A program made the position numbers and the translations under genes. Of a stretch of 64,000 bases of DNA, positions 17,958-25,920 are shown in pieces. Location of the stretch: contig DGVD01000012.1 in NCBI GenBank assembly GCA_002395835.1, positions 62,001 through 126,000 of the forward strand, in the 5' to 3' direction. The stretch is from Bacteroidales bacterium UBA4293 (lineage in GTDB: Bacteria; Bacteroidota; Bacteroidia; Bacteroidales; Bacteroidaceae). Positions within the stretch are counted from its first letter, which is position 1. Every line of letters begins with the position of its first letter. The notes below the pieces were generated by a model. The model did not search any database and was not told where the DNA came from. It was given only the letters and a program-made list of their open reading frames with translations.

Positions 17958-19628
17958 GTGCTACAGATTTTTTGTAAAAACAACAACAAGTCGATGAGTT
18001 TCCCAGAGGGAAGCAGCTTGCTGGACATCTATCAGGGCTTTGGACTGAATCTTCCTTATCCGGTGGTTTCAGCTAAAGTGAACAACAGTTCTCAAGGGTT
18101 GAAGTTCCGTGTTTATCACAACCGGGATGTGGAGTTTCTGGACATAACCGATTCCAGTGGTATGCGTGTGTATACCCGTTCCCTGTGTTTTGTGCTTTAT
18201 AAGGCAGCTACCGATGTTTTTCCAGGTTGCAGTCTTTACATAGAGCATTCCATCTCTCGTGGGTATTTCTGTAATTTCCATAAGGCAGATAAAACGCTGA
18301 TTACCACGGAAGATGTGCAGAAGATTCATGACCGGATGCAGGAAATCATAGATTTGGATATGCCTTTCCGAAGGAATGAAATTCATACCGAAGAAGCTGT
18401 GCGAATTTTCAGGGAGAGGGGATTTGAGGATAAGGTGAAACTGCTGGAAACCAGTGAAAGTGTTTATACGGATTATTACACGTTGGGTGATACGGTGGAT
18501 TATTATTATGGAGCTCTTCTGCCCTCTGCAGGTTATTTAAAGGTTTGGGGATTGGAAAAGTTCCATGATGGCATGTTGCTTCGGGTTCCAGACAGTCATC
18601 ATCCGGAAGAACTGGCTCCTATGGTGAATCAGCCTAAGACTTTTGAGATATTTGCAGAGAATCTTCATTGGAATGTCATCATGGGCCTATCCAATGTGGG
18701 TGATGTGAATCATGCTCTGCTGAAAGGCAATGCCAGTGAGCTAATCCAAGTGGCAGAGGCTCTTCAGGAGAAGAAAATAGTGAATATAGCTGAAGAGATA
18801 GACCGACGAATGCATTCCGACAATCCCGTAAGGATAGTGCTGATAACAGGGCCTTCCTGCAGTGGAAAAACCACCTTTACCAAGCGTCTTAGTATCCAGT
18901 TGCTAGCTTGTGGAGTACGCCCCATCTCTTTCTCTACCGATGATTACTTCGTGAATAGGGTAGATACCCCGAAATTTCCCGATGGAACCTATGATTTTGA
19001 GAACATAGAGGCAGTAGACTTGAAACTTTTCGAGAAGGATTTGAAGAGCCTTTTGGCAGGTGAGGAGGTAGAAGTTCCTGTCTATAATTTCACCACGGGT
19101 TTACGGGAATACAAGGGAAAGAAACTTAAACTAAATGATAATACCATCTTGATTATAGAAGGTATTCATGCCTTAAATCCGTATTTGACTTCTCAGATTC
19201 CCGACGAGCTGAAATACAAAGTCTATATTTCAGCACTGACCAGTGTTTCACTGGACGATCATAACTGGATTCCAACCCGGGATAACCGGTTGCTCCGACG
19301 CATTGTCCGAGACTACAATAAGGGAGCCTTTACTGCTCGGGAAACCATCAGTCAGTGGCCTGCAGTTTGTGAGGGTGAAGAGAAATGGATCTTCCCTTAT
19401 CAGGAAAATGCTGATGCCATGTTTAACTCTGCCCTGAACATCGAATTTGCAGTACTTCGTAATCATGCAGAGCAGATTCTTTCCAGCGTTCCGAAAAATT
19501 GTCCAGAATACAGTGAATCTCATCGTTTGCTTAAATTTATTCATTATTTTGTTCCCATAAGCGACAAGGAAATTCCTCCTACCAGTTTCTTGCGTGAGTT
19601 TGTGGGTGGAAGTAGCTTCAAGTATTAA
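17958..19628 (+). CDS. Nucleoside (uridine-type) kinase with threonyl-tRNA-synthetase-like N-terminal part
   Basis: A 556-residue protein in which a P-loop phosphoribulokinase/uridine kinase domain (about 290-500) follows an N-terminal TGS-like and second-additional-domain-like region (about 1-230; SFPEGSSLLDIYQGFGLNLP, IEHSISRGYFCNFH). The Walker A motif GPSCSGKTTFTKR has its Lys at about 304; STDDYFVNRVDTPKFPDGTYDFENIEAVD and GIHALNP are typical of uridine kinases. The start is GTG at 17958; the ATG at 17953 is in another frame. The gene lies 2 bases before the glycerophosphodiesterase gene. It likely phosphorylates a pyrimidine nucleoside; the role of the tRNA-synthetase-like part is not known to me. 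Confidence 0.87.
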   Translation: MLQIFCKNNNKSMSFPEGSSLLDIYQGFGLNLPYPVVSAKVNNSSQGLKFRVYHNRDVEFLDITDSSGMRVYTRSLCFVLYKAATDVFPGCSLYIEHSISRGYFCNFHKADKTLITTEDVQKIHDRMQEIIDLDMPFRRNEIHTEEAVRIFRERGFEDKVKLLETSESVYTDYYTLGDTVDYYYGALLPSAGYLKVWGLEKFHDGMLLRVPDSHHPEELAPMVNQPKTFEIFAENLHWNVIMGLSNVGDVNHALLKGNASELIQVAEALQEKKIVNIAEEIDRRMHSDNPVRIVLITGPSCSGKTTFTKRLSIQLLACGVRPISFSTDDYFVNRVDTPKFPDGTYDFENIEAVDLKLFEKDLKSLLAGEEVEVPVYNFTTGLREYKGKKLKLNDNTILIIEGIHALNPYLTSQIPDELKYKVYISALTSVSLDDHNWIPTRDNRLLRRIVRDYNKGAFTARETISQWPAVCEGEEKWIFPYQENADAMFNSALNIEFAVLRNHAEQILSSVPKNCPEYSESHRLLKFIHYFVPISDKEIPPTSFLREFVGGSSFKY

Positions 19629-19630
19629 TT

Positions 19631-20398
19631 ATGAAAAGAGTATTTTTCACATTTATCGTATTGTTCAGTGCCTTAGTGGCATTTGCACAGGTTAAGGTTG
19701 TAGCTCATCGAGGTTATTGGGATGTGGAAGGTTCTGCCCAGAATTCCATCCGAGCACTGGAGTTGGCAGCAGAGATAGGTTGCTACGGTTCTGAATTTGA
19801 CGTGCACATCACCAGTGATGGGGTGCTTGTGGTGAATCATGATGGTACAATCAATGGTATAGAAATAGAGGATAATCCATATTCTGCCATAAAAGATGTG
19901 AAGTTGAAGAATGGGGAATTTTTACCCACTCTGGAGCAGTACTTGGAATGTGGTTCAAAGCTACCAAATATCCAGTTGATATTTGAAGTCAAAGGGCATA
20001 AACTACCTGAGAATGAAGACCGTTGCGTGGATGCCAGTGTAGAAATGGTTAAATCCATGGGGCTGGAGCAGAGGGTAGAATGGATTTCCTTCAGCATGCG
20101 TGTATGTGAACGTGTTCATCAGTTGCTTCCAGAGGCAAAGGTAGCTTATTTAAGTGGTAACGAATCTCCACTTTCCATTAAGGAGAGGGGTTTGACAGGT
20201 ATAGATTACCATCTCGATGTGTATAAAAATCATGATGAATGGCTGGATGAGGCTCATCAAAATGAAGTGGAAGTGGATGTCTGGACGGTGGATGGAGAAG
20301 AAGATCTAACCCGTTTTGCAAATGATGCACGCATAGATTTAATAACCACCAATAAACCCGTTTTGCTGCAAAAAATCTTGAGTGAGAAGAATCAGTAG
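19631..20398 (+). CDS. Secreted glycerophosphodiester phosphodiesterase
   Basis: A 255-residue GDPD-family TIM barrel with a signal peptide (cleavage near VAFAQ). The catalytic set is visible: VVAHRGYW near residue 25, then SEFDVHITSDGVLVVNHDG containing the metal-binding Glu/Asp and second His, and later IFEVKGH. It would hydrolyse deacylated phospholipids to glycerol-3-phosphate and an alcohol in the periplasm. It follows the nucleoside kinase by 2 bases and ends before a pair of hairpins. Confidence 0.93.
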   Translation: MKRVFFTFIVLFSALVAFAQVKVVAHRGYWDVEGSAQNSIRALELAAEIGCYGSEFDVHITSDGVLVVNHDGTINGIEIEDNPYSAIKDVKLKNGEFLPTLEQYLECGSKLPNIQLIFEVKGHKLPENEDRCVDASVEMVKSMGLEQRVEWISFSMRVCERVHQLLPEAKVAYLSGNESPLSIKERGLTGIDYHLDVYKNHDEWLDEAHQNEVEVDVWTVDGEEDLTRFANDARIDLITTNKPVLLQKILSEKNQ

Positions 20399-20448
20399 AG
20401 TCTCCCGGATTATCTTAAAATTTTACAAATTTCGTCCTTTCTAAAATA

Positions 20449-20473
20449 GCCCAAACGAGATTGACATTTGGGC
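20449..20473. other. Small inverted repeat after glycerophosphodiesterase gene
   Basis: GCCCAAA (20449-20455) pairs with TTTGGGC (20467-20473) around an 11-base loop. It precedes the stronger hairpin at 20489-20532 in a 218-base gap between convergent genes. Confidence 0.45.
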
Positions 20474-20488
20474 ATTTCTAGAAAAAAT

Positions 20489-20537
20489 TTTCTCCCCTAC
20501 TAGGCAAAAATTTTTTTCCAGTAGGGGAGAAATTTTT
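20489..20537. terminator. Hairpin terminator with T-run
   Basis: TTTCTCCCCTACT (20489-20501) pairs perfectly with AGTAGGGGAGAAA (20520-20532) around an 18-base AT-rich loop, followed by TTTTT. It fits termination of the plus-strand nucleoside kinase unit; its A-rich flank also allows termination of the minus-strand proC unit. Confidence 0.7.
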
Positions 20538-20616
20538 AGCTCGTTATCTCTTTTCAGCAGTTTTTTGTTTCTTTTCTTTTTGCTGGGTAAAATATCTTTA
20601 CACCCTTTGTGCATTT

Positions 20617-21282
20617 TCAGAACCTGTATCCTAATCGGAACTGAAAAGCATAGGGATGTGAATCGTAACAATCTATGTTACTTATTTCAGGAGTGGCACG
20701 GGTTGCTCCCGTTCTTTCATCGTCACTAATGGCAGAAAGAGTGTGTGTGAATTCAAAACCAGCATACCATTCTTCCGTGAAATCAAAGTTGACTCCCACC
20801 TGGTATCCAAAATGGAATTTCTTGTTGGTATACTCTACGTCGTATTCGATGTTTTGCTTGTAATCGTGCCAAGTTTCTTTCGTGAGCAGGTAGTATTGAA
20901 CGTTTCCACCTGCGTAGATTCTCAAGGCAAAATCCTCTCCTATAGGGAATTTGTAACCCAGGTTCAGGGGGATTTTTCCATCCAGGATTTTCTGAGAAAG
21001 ACGATGTGGTATCTCTTTCATTTTGAAATCAGCTCTTCCTTGCTGAAATCCCAGTTCAGCACTGACATCAGCAAATAATCCTTGTTTCCCGATTTCAAAA
21101 GTATGTGTAAAACCTCCACGAAAACCGATGGGGTTTACGTTTATGTCCCCCATTGGAATAGTCATGAGGGTTACTTCCCCATAAACACTGTTGTTCCGTA
21201 CCTCTTTAATCTCCCATGAATTTTGGGCATTTATACTCAAGCAAAACAGGGAAAGGAGGCAAATCAAGATACCGTTTTTCAT
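20617..21282 (-). CDS. Outer-membrane beta-barrel protein (unknown function)
   Basis: A 221-residue protein with a signal peptide (LFCLSINAQ) and alternating aromatic/hydrophobic strands typical of an eight-to-ten-stranded barrel (GFRGGFTHTFEIGKQG, LNLGYKFPIGEDFALRIYAG, FHFGYQVGVNFDF), ending in FRLGYRF with the C-terminal Phe expected for outer-membrane insertion. No catalytic motif is visible. The start overlaps the proC stop by 4 bases, so it is probably translated with proC. Confidence 0.75.
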   Translation of the reverse strand: MKNGILICLLSLFCLSINAQNSWEIKEVRNNSVYGEVTLMTIPMGDINVNPIGFRGGFTHTFEIGKQGLFADVSAELGFQQGRADFKMKEIPHRLSQKILDGKIPLNLGYKFPIGEDFALRIYAGGNVQYYLLTKETWHDYKQNIEYDVEYTNKKFHFGYQVGVNFDFTEEWYAGFEFTHTLSAISDDERTGATRATPEISNIDCYDSHPYAFQFRLGYRF

Positions 21283-22070
21283 CTTCCAGCTTTTAATCCT
21301 TTAATGACAGCGTTAGTAAATCCATTTTCTTCCATGGCATTCAACCCCTTGATGGTCAAGCCTCCAGGAGTGGTTACATGGTCAATTTCTTCCTCCGGAT
21401 GACTGTCGTGCTGAAGAATCATTTCTGCAGCACCCCGGATGGTATGGGAGACTATCTTTTTAGCATCCTTGGCATATAGACCCATTTCCACTCCTCCCTC
21501 CATGGCAGCACGGATGTAACGGAAAGCATAAGCTATGCCACATGAAGCTAGAGCCATACAGGCTGGCATGTTTTTTTCTTCTATCTGCATGCATCCTCCT
21601 ACTTTTTCCATCATGCCTTGAATGAGCTGAATCTGCTCATCACTAGCATTGGATGGAACAAAGAAAGTCATACTAGCTTTAACGTCAATGGCAGTATTAG
21701 GAATCATGTAGAAGACAGCAGGGGTGGGGTGCCCTTCCCGTTCTAGTAAAGTCTGCAATTTTTCCGTGGTATAACCAGCTACCACTGAAAGGATGATTTG
21801 CTTACTATAATCTAAAGCATTTTTTACTTCCTGAATCACTCCTTCAATTAACCAAGGTTTTACTGCAAATACTACGATGTCGGCATTCCTGACAGCTTCC
21901 CTGTTATTAGTAGCTACATGAATTCCTGGCATCAGTTTCAGACATTTATCCAGTGTAGCTTGGGAGCGAGCTGTGCACGTAATATCTTCAGGACGAAACA
22001 TGTCTGTTTGGTAGAGTCCATGAGCCATGGCTCCCCCCATGTTTCCTGCTCCAATAAAAGTAATCTTCAT
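21279..22070 (-). CDS. proC: Pyrroline-5-carboxylate reductase
   Basis: Reduces pyrroline-5-carboxylate to proline with NAD(P)H. The 263 residues show the Rossmann motif FIGAGNMGGAMAHGL at the start, FAVKPWLIEGVI, the NTAIDVKASMTFF segment and the C-terminal signature DHVTTPGGLTIKGLNAMEENG. A TATTTTTG box on the minus strand at 22105-22098 lies about 28 bases before the ATG, but no clear upstream partner is seen. Its last bases overlap the start of a beta-barrel gene. Confidence 0.97.
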   Translation of the reverse strand: MKITFIGAGNMGGAMAHGLYQTDMFRPEDITCTARSQATLDKCLKLMPGIHVATNNREAVRNADIVVFAVKPWLIEGVIQEVKNALDYSKQIILSVVAGYTTEKLQTLLEREGHPTPAVFYMIPNTAIDVKASMTFFVPSNASDEQIQLIQGMMEKVGGCMQIEEKNMPACMALASCGIAYAFRYIRAAMEGGVEMGLYAKDAKKIVSHTIRGAAEMILQHDSHPEEEIDHVTTPGGLTIKGLNAMEENGFTNAVIKGLKAGR

Positions 22071-22188
22071 AATTTTAATGTTGTATGGTATTTATTGCAA
22101 AAATAAGATATTTTTAAAATAAAACCGATATAAAAAGCTACTATAATTGCTTGTTGAATGAAATTAGAGAGAAAATTCCCCAAAAAGT

Positions 22189-22219
22189 TTTGGAGAAAGA
22201 CTAAATTATTGTATCTTTG
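22189..22219 (+). promoter_or_regulatory. Promoter of tRNA-Lys
   Basis: TTTG (22189-22192), a 19-base spacer, then TATCTTTG (22212-22219): a textbook Bacteroidota housekeeping promoter, 36 bases before the tRNA. Confidence 0.85.
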
Positions 22220-22255
22220 CACCCGCAATTCCGAAAGGAGATTGCCTTTTAGGTA

Positions 22256-22331
22256 GATCCGCTAGCTCAGCAGGTAGAGCACATCCCTTTTAAGGATGGG
22301 GTCTTGGGTTCGAGCCCCAAGCGGATCACCA
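22256..22331 (+). tRNA. tRNA-Lys (anticodon TTT)
   Basis: A full cloverleaf: acceptor GATCCGC / GCGGATC, D arm GCTC / GAGC, anticodon arm CATCC-CTTTTAA-GGATG with TTT at the anticodon, T arm TTGGG-TTCGAGC-CCCAA, discriminator A at 22328. The next three bases are CCA, so the 3' end may be encoded. A strong terminator follows at once. Confidence 0.97.
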
Positions 22332-22334
22332 TAA

Positions 22335-22364
22335 AAAAGAGCGGTTTATTTCCGCTCTTTTTTT
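22335..22364 (+). terminator. Terminator of tRNA-Lys
   Basis: AAAAGAGCGG (22335-22344) pairs with CCGCTCTTTT (22352-22361) around TTTATTT, followed by more Ts. The symmetrical A/T flanks mean it may also stop minus-strand transcripts, but the permease and tdk genes end at 22385, just beyond it. Confidence 0.85.
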
Positions 22365-22384
22365 GTTTTGTCCCATGAAGTGGA

Positions 22385-23524
22385 CTATTTCGTTTTCTGT
22401 TCTATCTTTTTACTGCTGGAGTCTTCTTCTATTTTTTCTTCACTTTCTTTTTGTTGTTGTAGCTCATCCCTGGCTATATAATCTTTATAATACATGATGA
22501 TAATAGTAGAAAGAGGAAGAGCTATGATGAGTCCGATGAACCCCAGTAAACTTCCCCAGATGGAGAGAGAAAGCAAGATGGCAGCAGGATTTAACCCCAT
22601 CATAGACCCCATGATTTTAGGTGTAAGTATTAAATCCTGAATAGCTTGAACCACAGCAAAAACCAGCAGAACCAGTGCCATGACAATCCAAAAGTTCTGC
22701 CCCGTATCGGCAGCTTTCAGCAAAGCTAAAATCGTAGCAGGGATGAAACCGATGGTTTGTAAATAGGGAACCAAGTTCAGCAAACCAACGAACAAACCTA
22801 GGGCAATGGCCATGGGTAAGTCTATGATAGTGAATCCAATAGCGAAAAGAATACCTACGCAAAGTGCTATGAGAGACTGCCCTCGGAAATATGCATTCAT
22901 GTGTTTTGCAACATCGCTGAATAGTTTGCTGGCTCTTCCACGATGCTTCACAGGAACAAATTGCTTCCAGCCTTCAGCAAAAGATTCATAATCCAGCAGG
23001 ATAAAGAATAGATACAAAAGCACTATAAATCCAGAAATAATGCTGACAATCACTCCTACGGTACCTGTGAGGATATTGGCAAAACTAGAGAAAACTTTCT
23101 GGAAGATGCTCATAAAGTCTACCCCCTCCAGGATGTTCTGGAAATCTTTCGATGCCAGGAAATCTTTAATGTATTTTTCTATATTCGAAGGTAGAAGGTT
23201 CTGATTGCTAGCTAGAAATTCTACTACGATAGTCTTTAAACGAGCAGCTTGTTCTATCATAGGTGGAATAATCATTTGTATAATTCCACCAATTACCACG
23301 ATGAGTACAATAAGCGTTACGATGATACTTAGAACTCGGTTCTTAAGATGGCATTTCTTCTCAAAGAAGATGACGATGGGGTAAATCATGTAAGCAATGA
23401 GCCATCCTATCACAAACGGTAAAAGGGCAGTACTCAACCTGTTGATAAGATAAACCACGATGATTGCTCCCAGAACAAACATCAGCCCCCGGATAAAACG
23501 GTCGAAGGTTATTTTTTCTTTCAT
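22385..23524 (-). CDS. AI-2E family transporter / PerM-type permease
   Basis: A polytopic membrane protein of the AI-2E exporter (UPF0118, PerM/YdiK) family. It has about eight membrane helices, including a C-terminal pair around LLSLSIWGSLLGFIGLIIALPLSTIIIMYY, the typical FVGLLNLVPYLQTIGFIPA segment, and a charged Glu/Lys tail. I take the ATG at 23524 (MKEKITFDRFIRG, 379 residues), which overlaps the tdk stop as ATGA; the upstream start at 23554 would run 34 bases into tdk. Substrate unknown: AI-2 export is established only for some relatives. Confidence 0.88.
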   Translation of the reverse strand: MKEKITFDRFIRGLMFVLGAIIVVYLINRLSTALLPFVIGWLIAYMIYPIVIFFEKKCHLKNRVLSIIVTLIVLIVVIGGIIQMIIPPMIEQAARLKTIVVEFLASNQNLLPSNIEKYIKDFLASKDFQNILEGVDFMSIFQKVFSSFANILTGTVGVIVSIISGFIVLLYLFFILLDYESFAEGWKQFVPVKHRGRASKLFSDVAKHMNAYFRGQSLIALCVGILFAIGFTIIDLPMAIALGLFVGLLNLVPYLQTIGFIPATILALLKAADTGQNFWIVMALVLLVFAVVQAIQDLILTPKIMGSMMGLNPAAILLSLSIWGSLLGFIGLIIALPLSTIIIMYYKDYIARDELQQQKESEEKIEEDSSSKKIEQKTK

Positions 23525-24108
23525 AGTGTCTGTTTTAAGCTTTCCAGATAACATTCACGGCAAAGAGGCTCATACTCCATTTTTTCACCCAACAGTACAC
23601 GTTTGTCGCTATCTACTATTCTGTGGGAAACGTAAGCTAAAGAACCACAACGCACACAAATGGCATGTACCTTGGTTACTTCATCTGCAATGGCACACAG
23701 ATTAGGCATCGGACCGAAAGGAACACACCTGTAATCCATGTCCAAACCCGCACAAATGACACGGATGCCCTGATCGGCTAGTTGACGACAAACTTCAGGT
23801 AAACCTTCATCAAAGAATTGAGCTTCATCTATACCTACTACTTCCACATCGTCGGCCAGGAGCAGGATGCTTCCAGAAGAGGATACAGGGGTAGAAGAGA
23901 TGGAATTACCTTCATGACTTACTACATCTTCCTCGGAATATCGGGTGTCAATAGCAGGTTTATATATTTCCACTTTTTGACGAGCAAACTGAGCACGTCG
24001 CATACGTCGGATAAGTTCTTCGGTTTTTCCAGAGAACATAGAACCACAAATCACTTCTATTCTTCCACGGTTTCTTCGTTCTCCAGAGATGTTTTCAAAT
24101 GCTGCCAT
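23521..24108 (-). CDS. tdk: Thymidine kinase (type II)
   Basis: Phosphorylates thymidine to dTMP in pyrimidine salvage. The 195 residues include the P-loop GSMFSGKTEELIRR, the VVGIDEAQFFDEGL Walker B/catalytic Glu region, GLDMDYRCVPFGPMP, and the four-Cys zinc site (CVRCG ... PLCREC). A TACATTTG box on the minus strand at 24143-24136 lies about 27 bases upstream. It overlaps the downstream permease gene by 4 bases. Confidence 0.97.
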   Translation of the reverse strand: MAAFENISGERRNRGRIEVICGSMFSGKTEELIRRMRRAQFARQKVEIYKPAIDTRYSEEDVVSHEGNSISSTPVSSSGSILLLADDVEVVGIDEAQFFDEGLPEVCRQLADQGIRVICAGLDMDYRCVPFGPMPNLCAIADEVTKVHAICVRCGSLAYVSHRIVDSDKRVLLGEKMEYEPLCRECYLESLKQTL

Positions 24109-24206
24109 ATCTAATTCTTTTGGGTATTACATATGCAAATGTACTATTTTTTTTATTTCATTGTTAAAAATAGAGAATGAATAGTGTTTAGCTTTTTTTT
24201 TCTCAT

Positions 24207-24214
24207 TAACTTTG
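24207..24214 (+). promoter_or_regulatory. Promoter box of rsmI unit
   Basis: TAACTTTG matches TAnnTTTG and lies 22 bases before the rsmI ATG; the upstream element is only a partial match (GTTTA near 24186-24190). Confidence 0.4.
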
Positions 24215-24236
24215 CATTATTATATATAATTAGGAG

Positions 24237-25052
24237 ATGGGAAAATTGTTTGTAGTTCCTACACCAGTAGGAAATATGGAGGACATCACTTTTCGTGCTA
24301 TCCGAGTACTGAAAGAGGCTGATTTAATTTTAGCCGAAGATACTCGGACGTCTAGTGTCTTGCTTCACCATTATGACATCAAGAATCATCTTTTATCCCA
24401 TCACAAGTTTAATGAGCACCAGAATGTGGAGCGAATCGTGGAACGTATTCAGGCTGGTGAAACCATAGCCTTAATATCCGATGCCGGAACTCCAGCCATA
24501 TCCGACCCAGGTTTCCTTTTGGTAAGAGAATGTGCCCGGAACGGAATAGAGGTAACTTGCCTGCCTGGTGCCACTGCATTTGTTCCAGCGTTGGTTTCAT
24601 CGGGTTTGCCCGATGAGCGCTTTTGTTTTGAAGGCTTTTTGCCTCAGAAGAAAGGCAGGAATACCCGGTTGCTAGCTTTGGCCAATGAGCCTAGGACGAT
24701 GATTTTCTATGAATCTCCCTATCGGCTTGTGAAGACTTTGGAACAGTTTATCGGTTATTTCGGAGCAGAACGCCCTGTGGCAGTTTGCCGGGAGATTTCT
24801 AAGGTGCATGAAGAATGTGTTAGAGGAAGTTTAACAGAAGTGCTTTCACACTTTCAGAAAAATGAGCCAAAAGGTGAAATCGTCATCGTGCTGGGTGGAA
24901 AAGCAGAAATGCCGGATTCTGAAAGCTTAGAGGCAGGTAATGAAGTGAATGAGAATAATCCCGTTGCAGAGATTTCTTCCGGAAGTAAGGATTGGAAGAA
25001 ATTATCCAATGCGGAACGATGTGCATTAAGAAGAAAAAAAATTAATCAATAA
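24237..25052 (+). CDS. rsmI: 16S rRNA 2'-O-ribose C1402 methyltransferase RsmI
   Basis: Methylates the ribose of C1402 in 16S rRNA with SAM. The 271 residues carry LFVVPTPVGNMEDITFRA, LAEDTRTSSVLLHHY, LISDAGTPAISDPGFLLV and LPGATAFVPALVSSGLP, all family hallmarks of this tetrapyrrole-methylase fold. The C terminus (about 225-271) is an acidic, then basic tail less conserved in the family. AGGAG sits directly against the ATG, too close to act as a normal Shine-Dalgarno. The coiled-coil lipoprotein gene follows after 10 bases. Confidence 0.95.
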   Translation: MGKLFVVPTPVGNMEDITFRAIRVLKEADLILAEDTRTSSVLLHHYDIKNHLLSHHKFNEHQNVERIVERIQAGETIALISDAGTPAISDPGFLLVRECARNGIEVTCLPGATAFVPALVSSGLPDERFCFEGFLPQKKGRNTRLLALANEPRTMIFYESPYRLVKTLEQFIGYFGAERPVAVCREISKVHEECVRGSLTEVLSHFQKNEPKGEIVIVLGGKAEMPDSESLEAGNEVNENNPVAEISSGSKDWKKLSNAERCALRRKKINQ

Positions 25053-25062
25053 AATAAGTAGT

Positions 25063-25917
25063 ATGAAAAAGTTATTATTTTTGTCAATTTGTGTAGCGAC
25101 TGCGCTAACTGCTTGTACAGGGGACAAGGCTATCAATGAGGCAGCTCAACGAGACCGTGATTCTTTAATGCAGGTTATCAGCCAGCGTGATGCAGAGCTC
25201 GATGAGATTATGGGTACTGTTAATGAGATTAACGAGGGTTTCCGTCAGATTAATGAAGCTCAGGGTAGAGTAACTTCTGAGGCTGCTAATGGCGAAGGCG
25301 CAAATATGAAAACTCAGATTCAGGAGAATATCCAATTCATCCAGCAGACTCTGCAGCAGAATCGTGAGCAGTTGGAGAAATTAAAAACTAGATTGAAGAA
25401 TAGCACATTCGAGGGAACTAAACTGAAAGAGACTATTGATCAGCTGACCGCTCAGTTGGAAGAAAAATCAGCTCAAATTGAAGCATTGCAGTCTGAACTT
25501 GCTTCTAAGAATATTACCATAGAAGAGCAGACTCAGAAGATAGAGCAACTGAATACAAATGTTACCGAACTGACTACTCAGAATGAGGAAAAGGCTAAGG
25601 TGGTAGCAGAGCAGGATAAGCAGCTGAATACCGCTTGGTTTGTATTTGGAACGAAGAGTGAGCTGAAAGAGCAGAATATCTTGAATAAAAAAGAAGTGCT
25701 GAAAGACGGTGCTTTCAACAAGAACTATTTCACAGAGATAGATATTCGTACTCAGAAGGAAATTAAGTTGTATTCCAAGAGTGCTAAACTGCTTACTTCT
25801 CATCCTTCAGGTTCTTACACCTTGGCTAAGGATGCTAAAGGTCAGTACGTTTTGAAAATCAATAATCCAAACACCTTCTGGAGTGTAAGTCGTTATTTGG
25901 TTATTCAGGTAAAATAA
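25063..25917 (+). CDS. Coiled-coil lipoprotein, possibly Cbp1-like
   Basis: A 284-residue lipoprotein (lipobox LTAC, Cys about 18). Residues about 25-195 form a long coiled coil rich in Gln/Glu/Lys (for example KETIDQLTAQLEEKSAQIEAL), and the last ~85 residues form a small globular domain (TAWFVFGTKSELKEQ ... SGSYTLAKDAKGQYVLKINNP ... WSVSRYLVIQVK). The pattern resembles the Bacteroides collagen-binding Cbp1 group, but that naming is from memory and uncertain. It lies between rsmI and an M64 peptidase gene, 3 bases from the latter, and both products are lipoproteins. Confidence 0.7.
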   Translation: MKKLLFLSICVATALTACTGDKAINEAAQRDRDSLMQVISQRDAELDEIMGTVNEINEGFRQINEAQGRVTSEAANGEGANMKTQIQENIQFIQQTLQQNREQLEKLKTRLKNSTFEGTKLKETIDQLTAQLEEKSAQIEALQSELASKNITIEEQTQKIEQLNTNVTELTTQNEEKAKVVAEQDKQLNTAWFVFGTKSELKEQNILNKKEVLKDGAFNKNYFTEIDIRTQKEIKLYSKSAKLLTSHPSGSYTLAKDAKGQYVLKINNPNTFWSVSRYLVIQVK

Positions 25918-25920
25918 AAG

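Noticed and set aside
20441..20671. 76-codon minus-strand open frame
   Set aside because: It runs through the two hairpins and into the beta-barrel gene in another frame; it has no sign of being a protein.
24232..24236. AGGAG before rsmI as a Shine-Dalgarno
   Set aside because: It touches the ATG with no spacer, and other genes in this window generally lack such sites.
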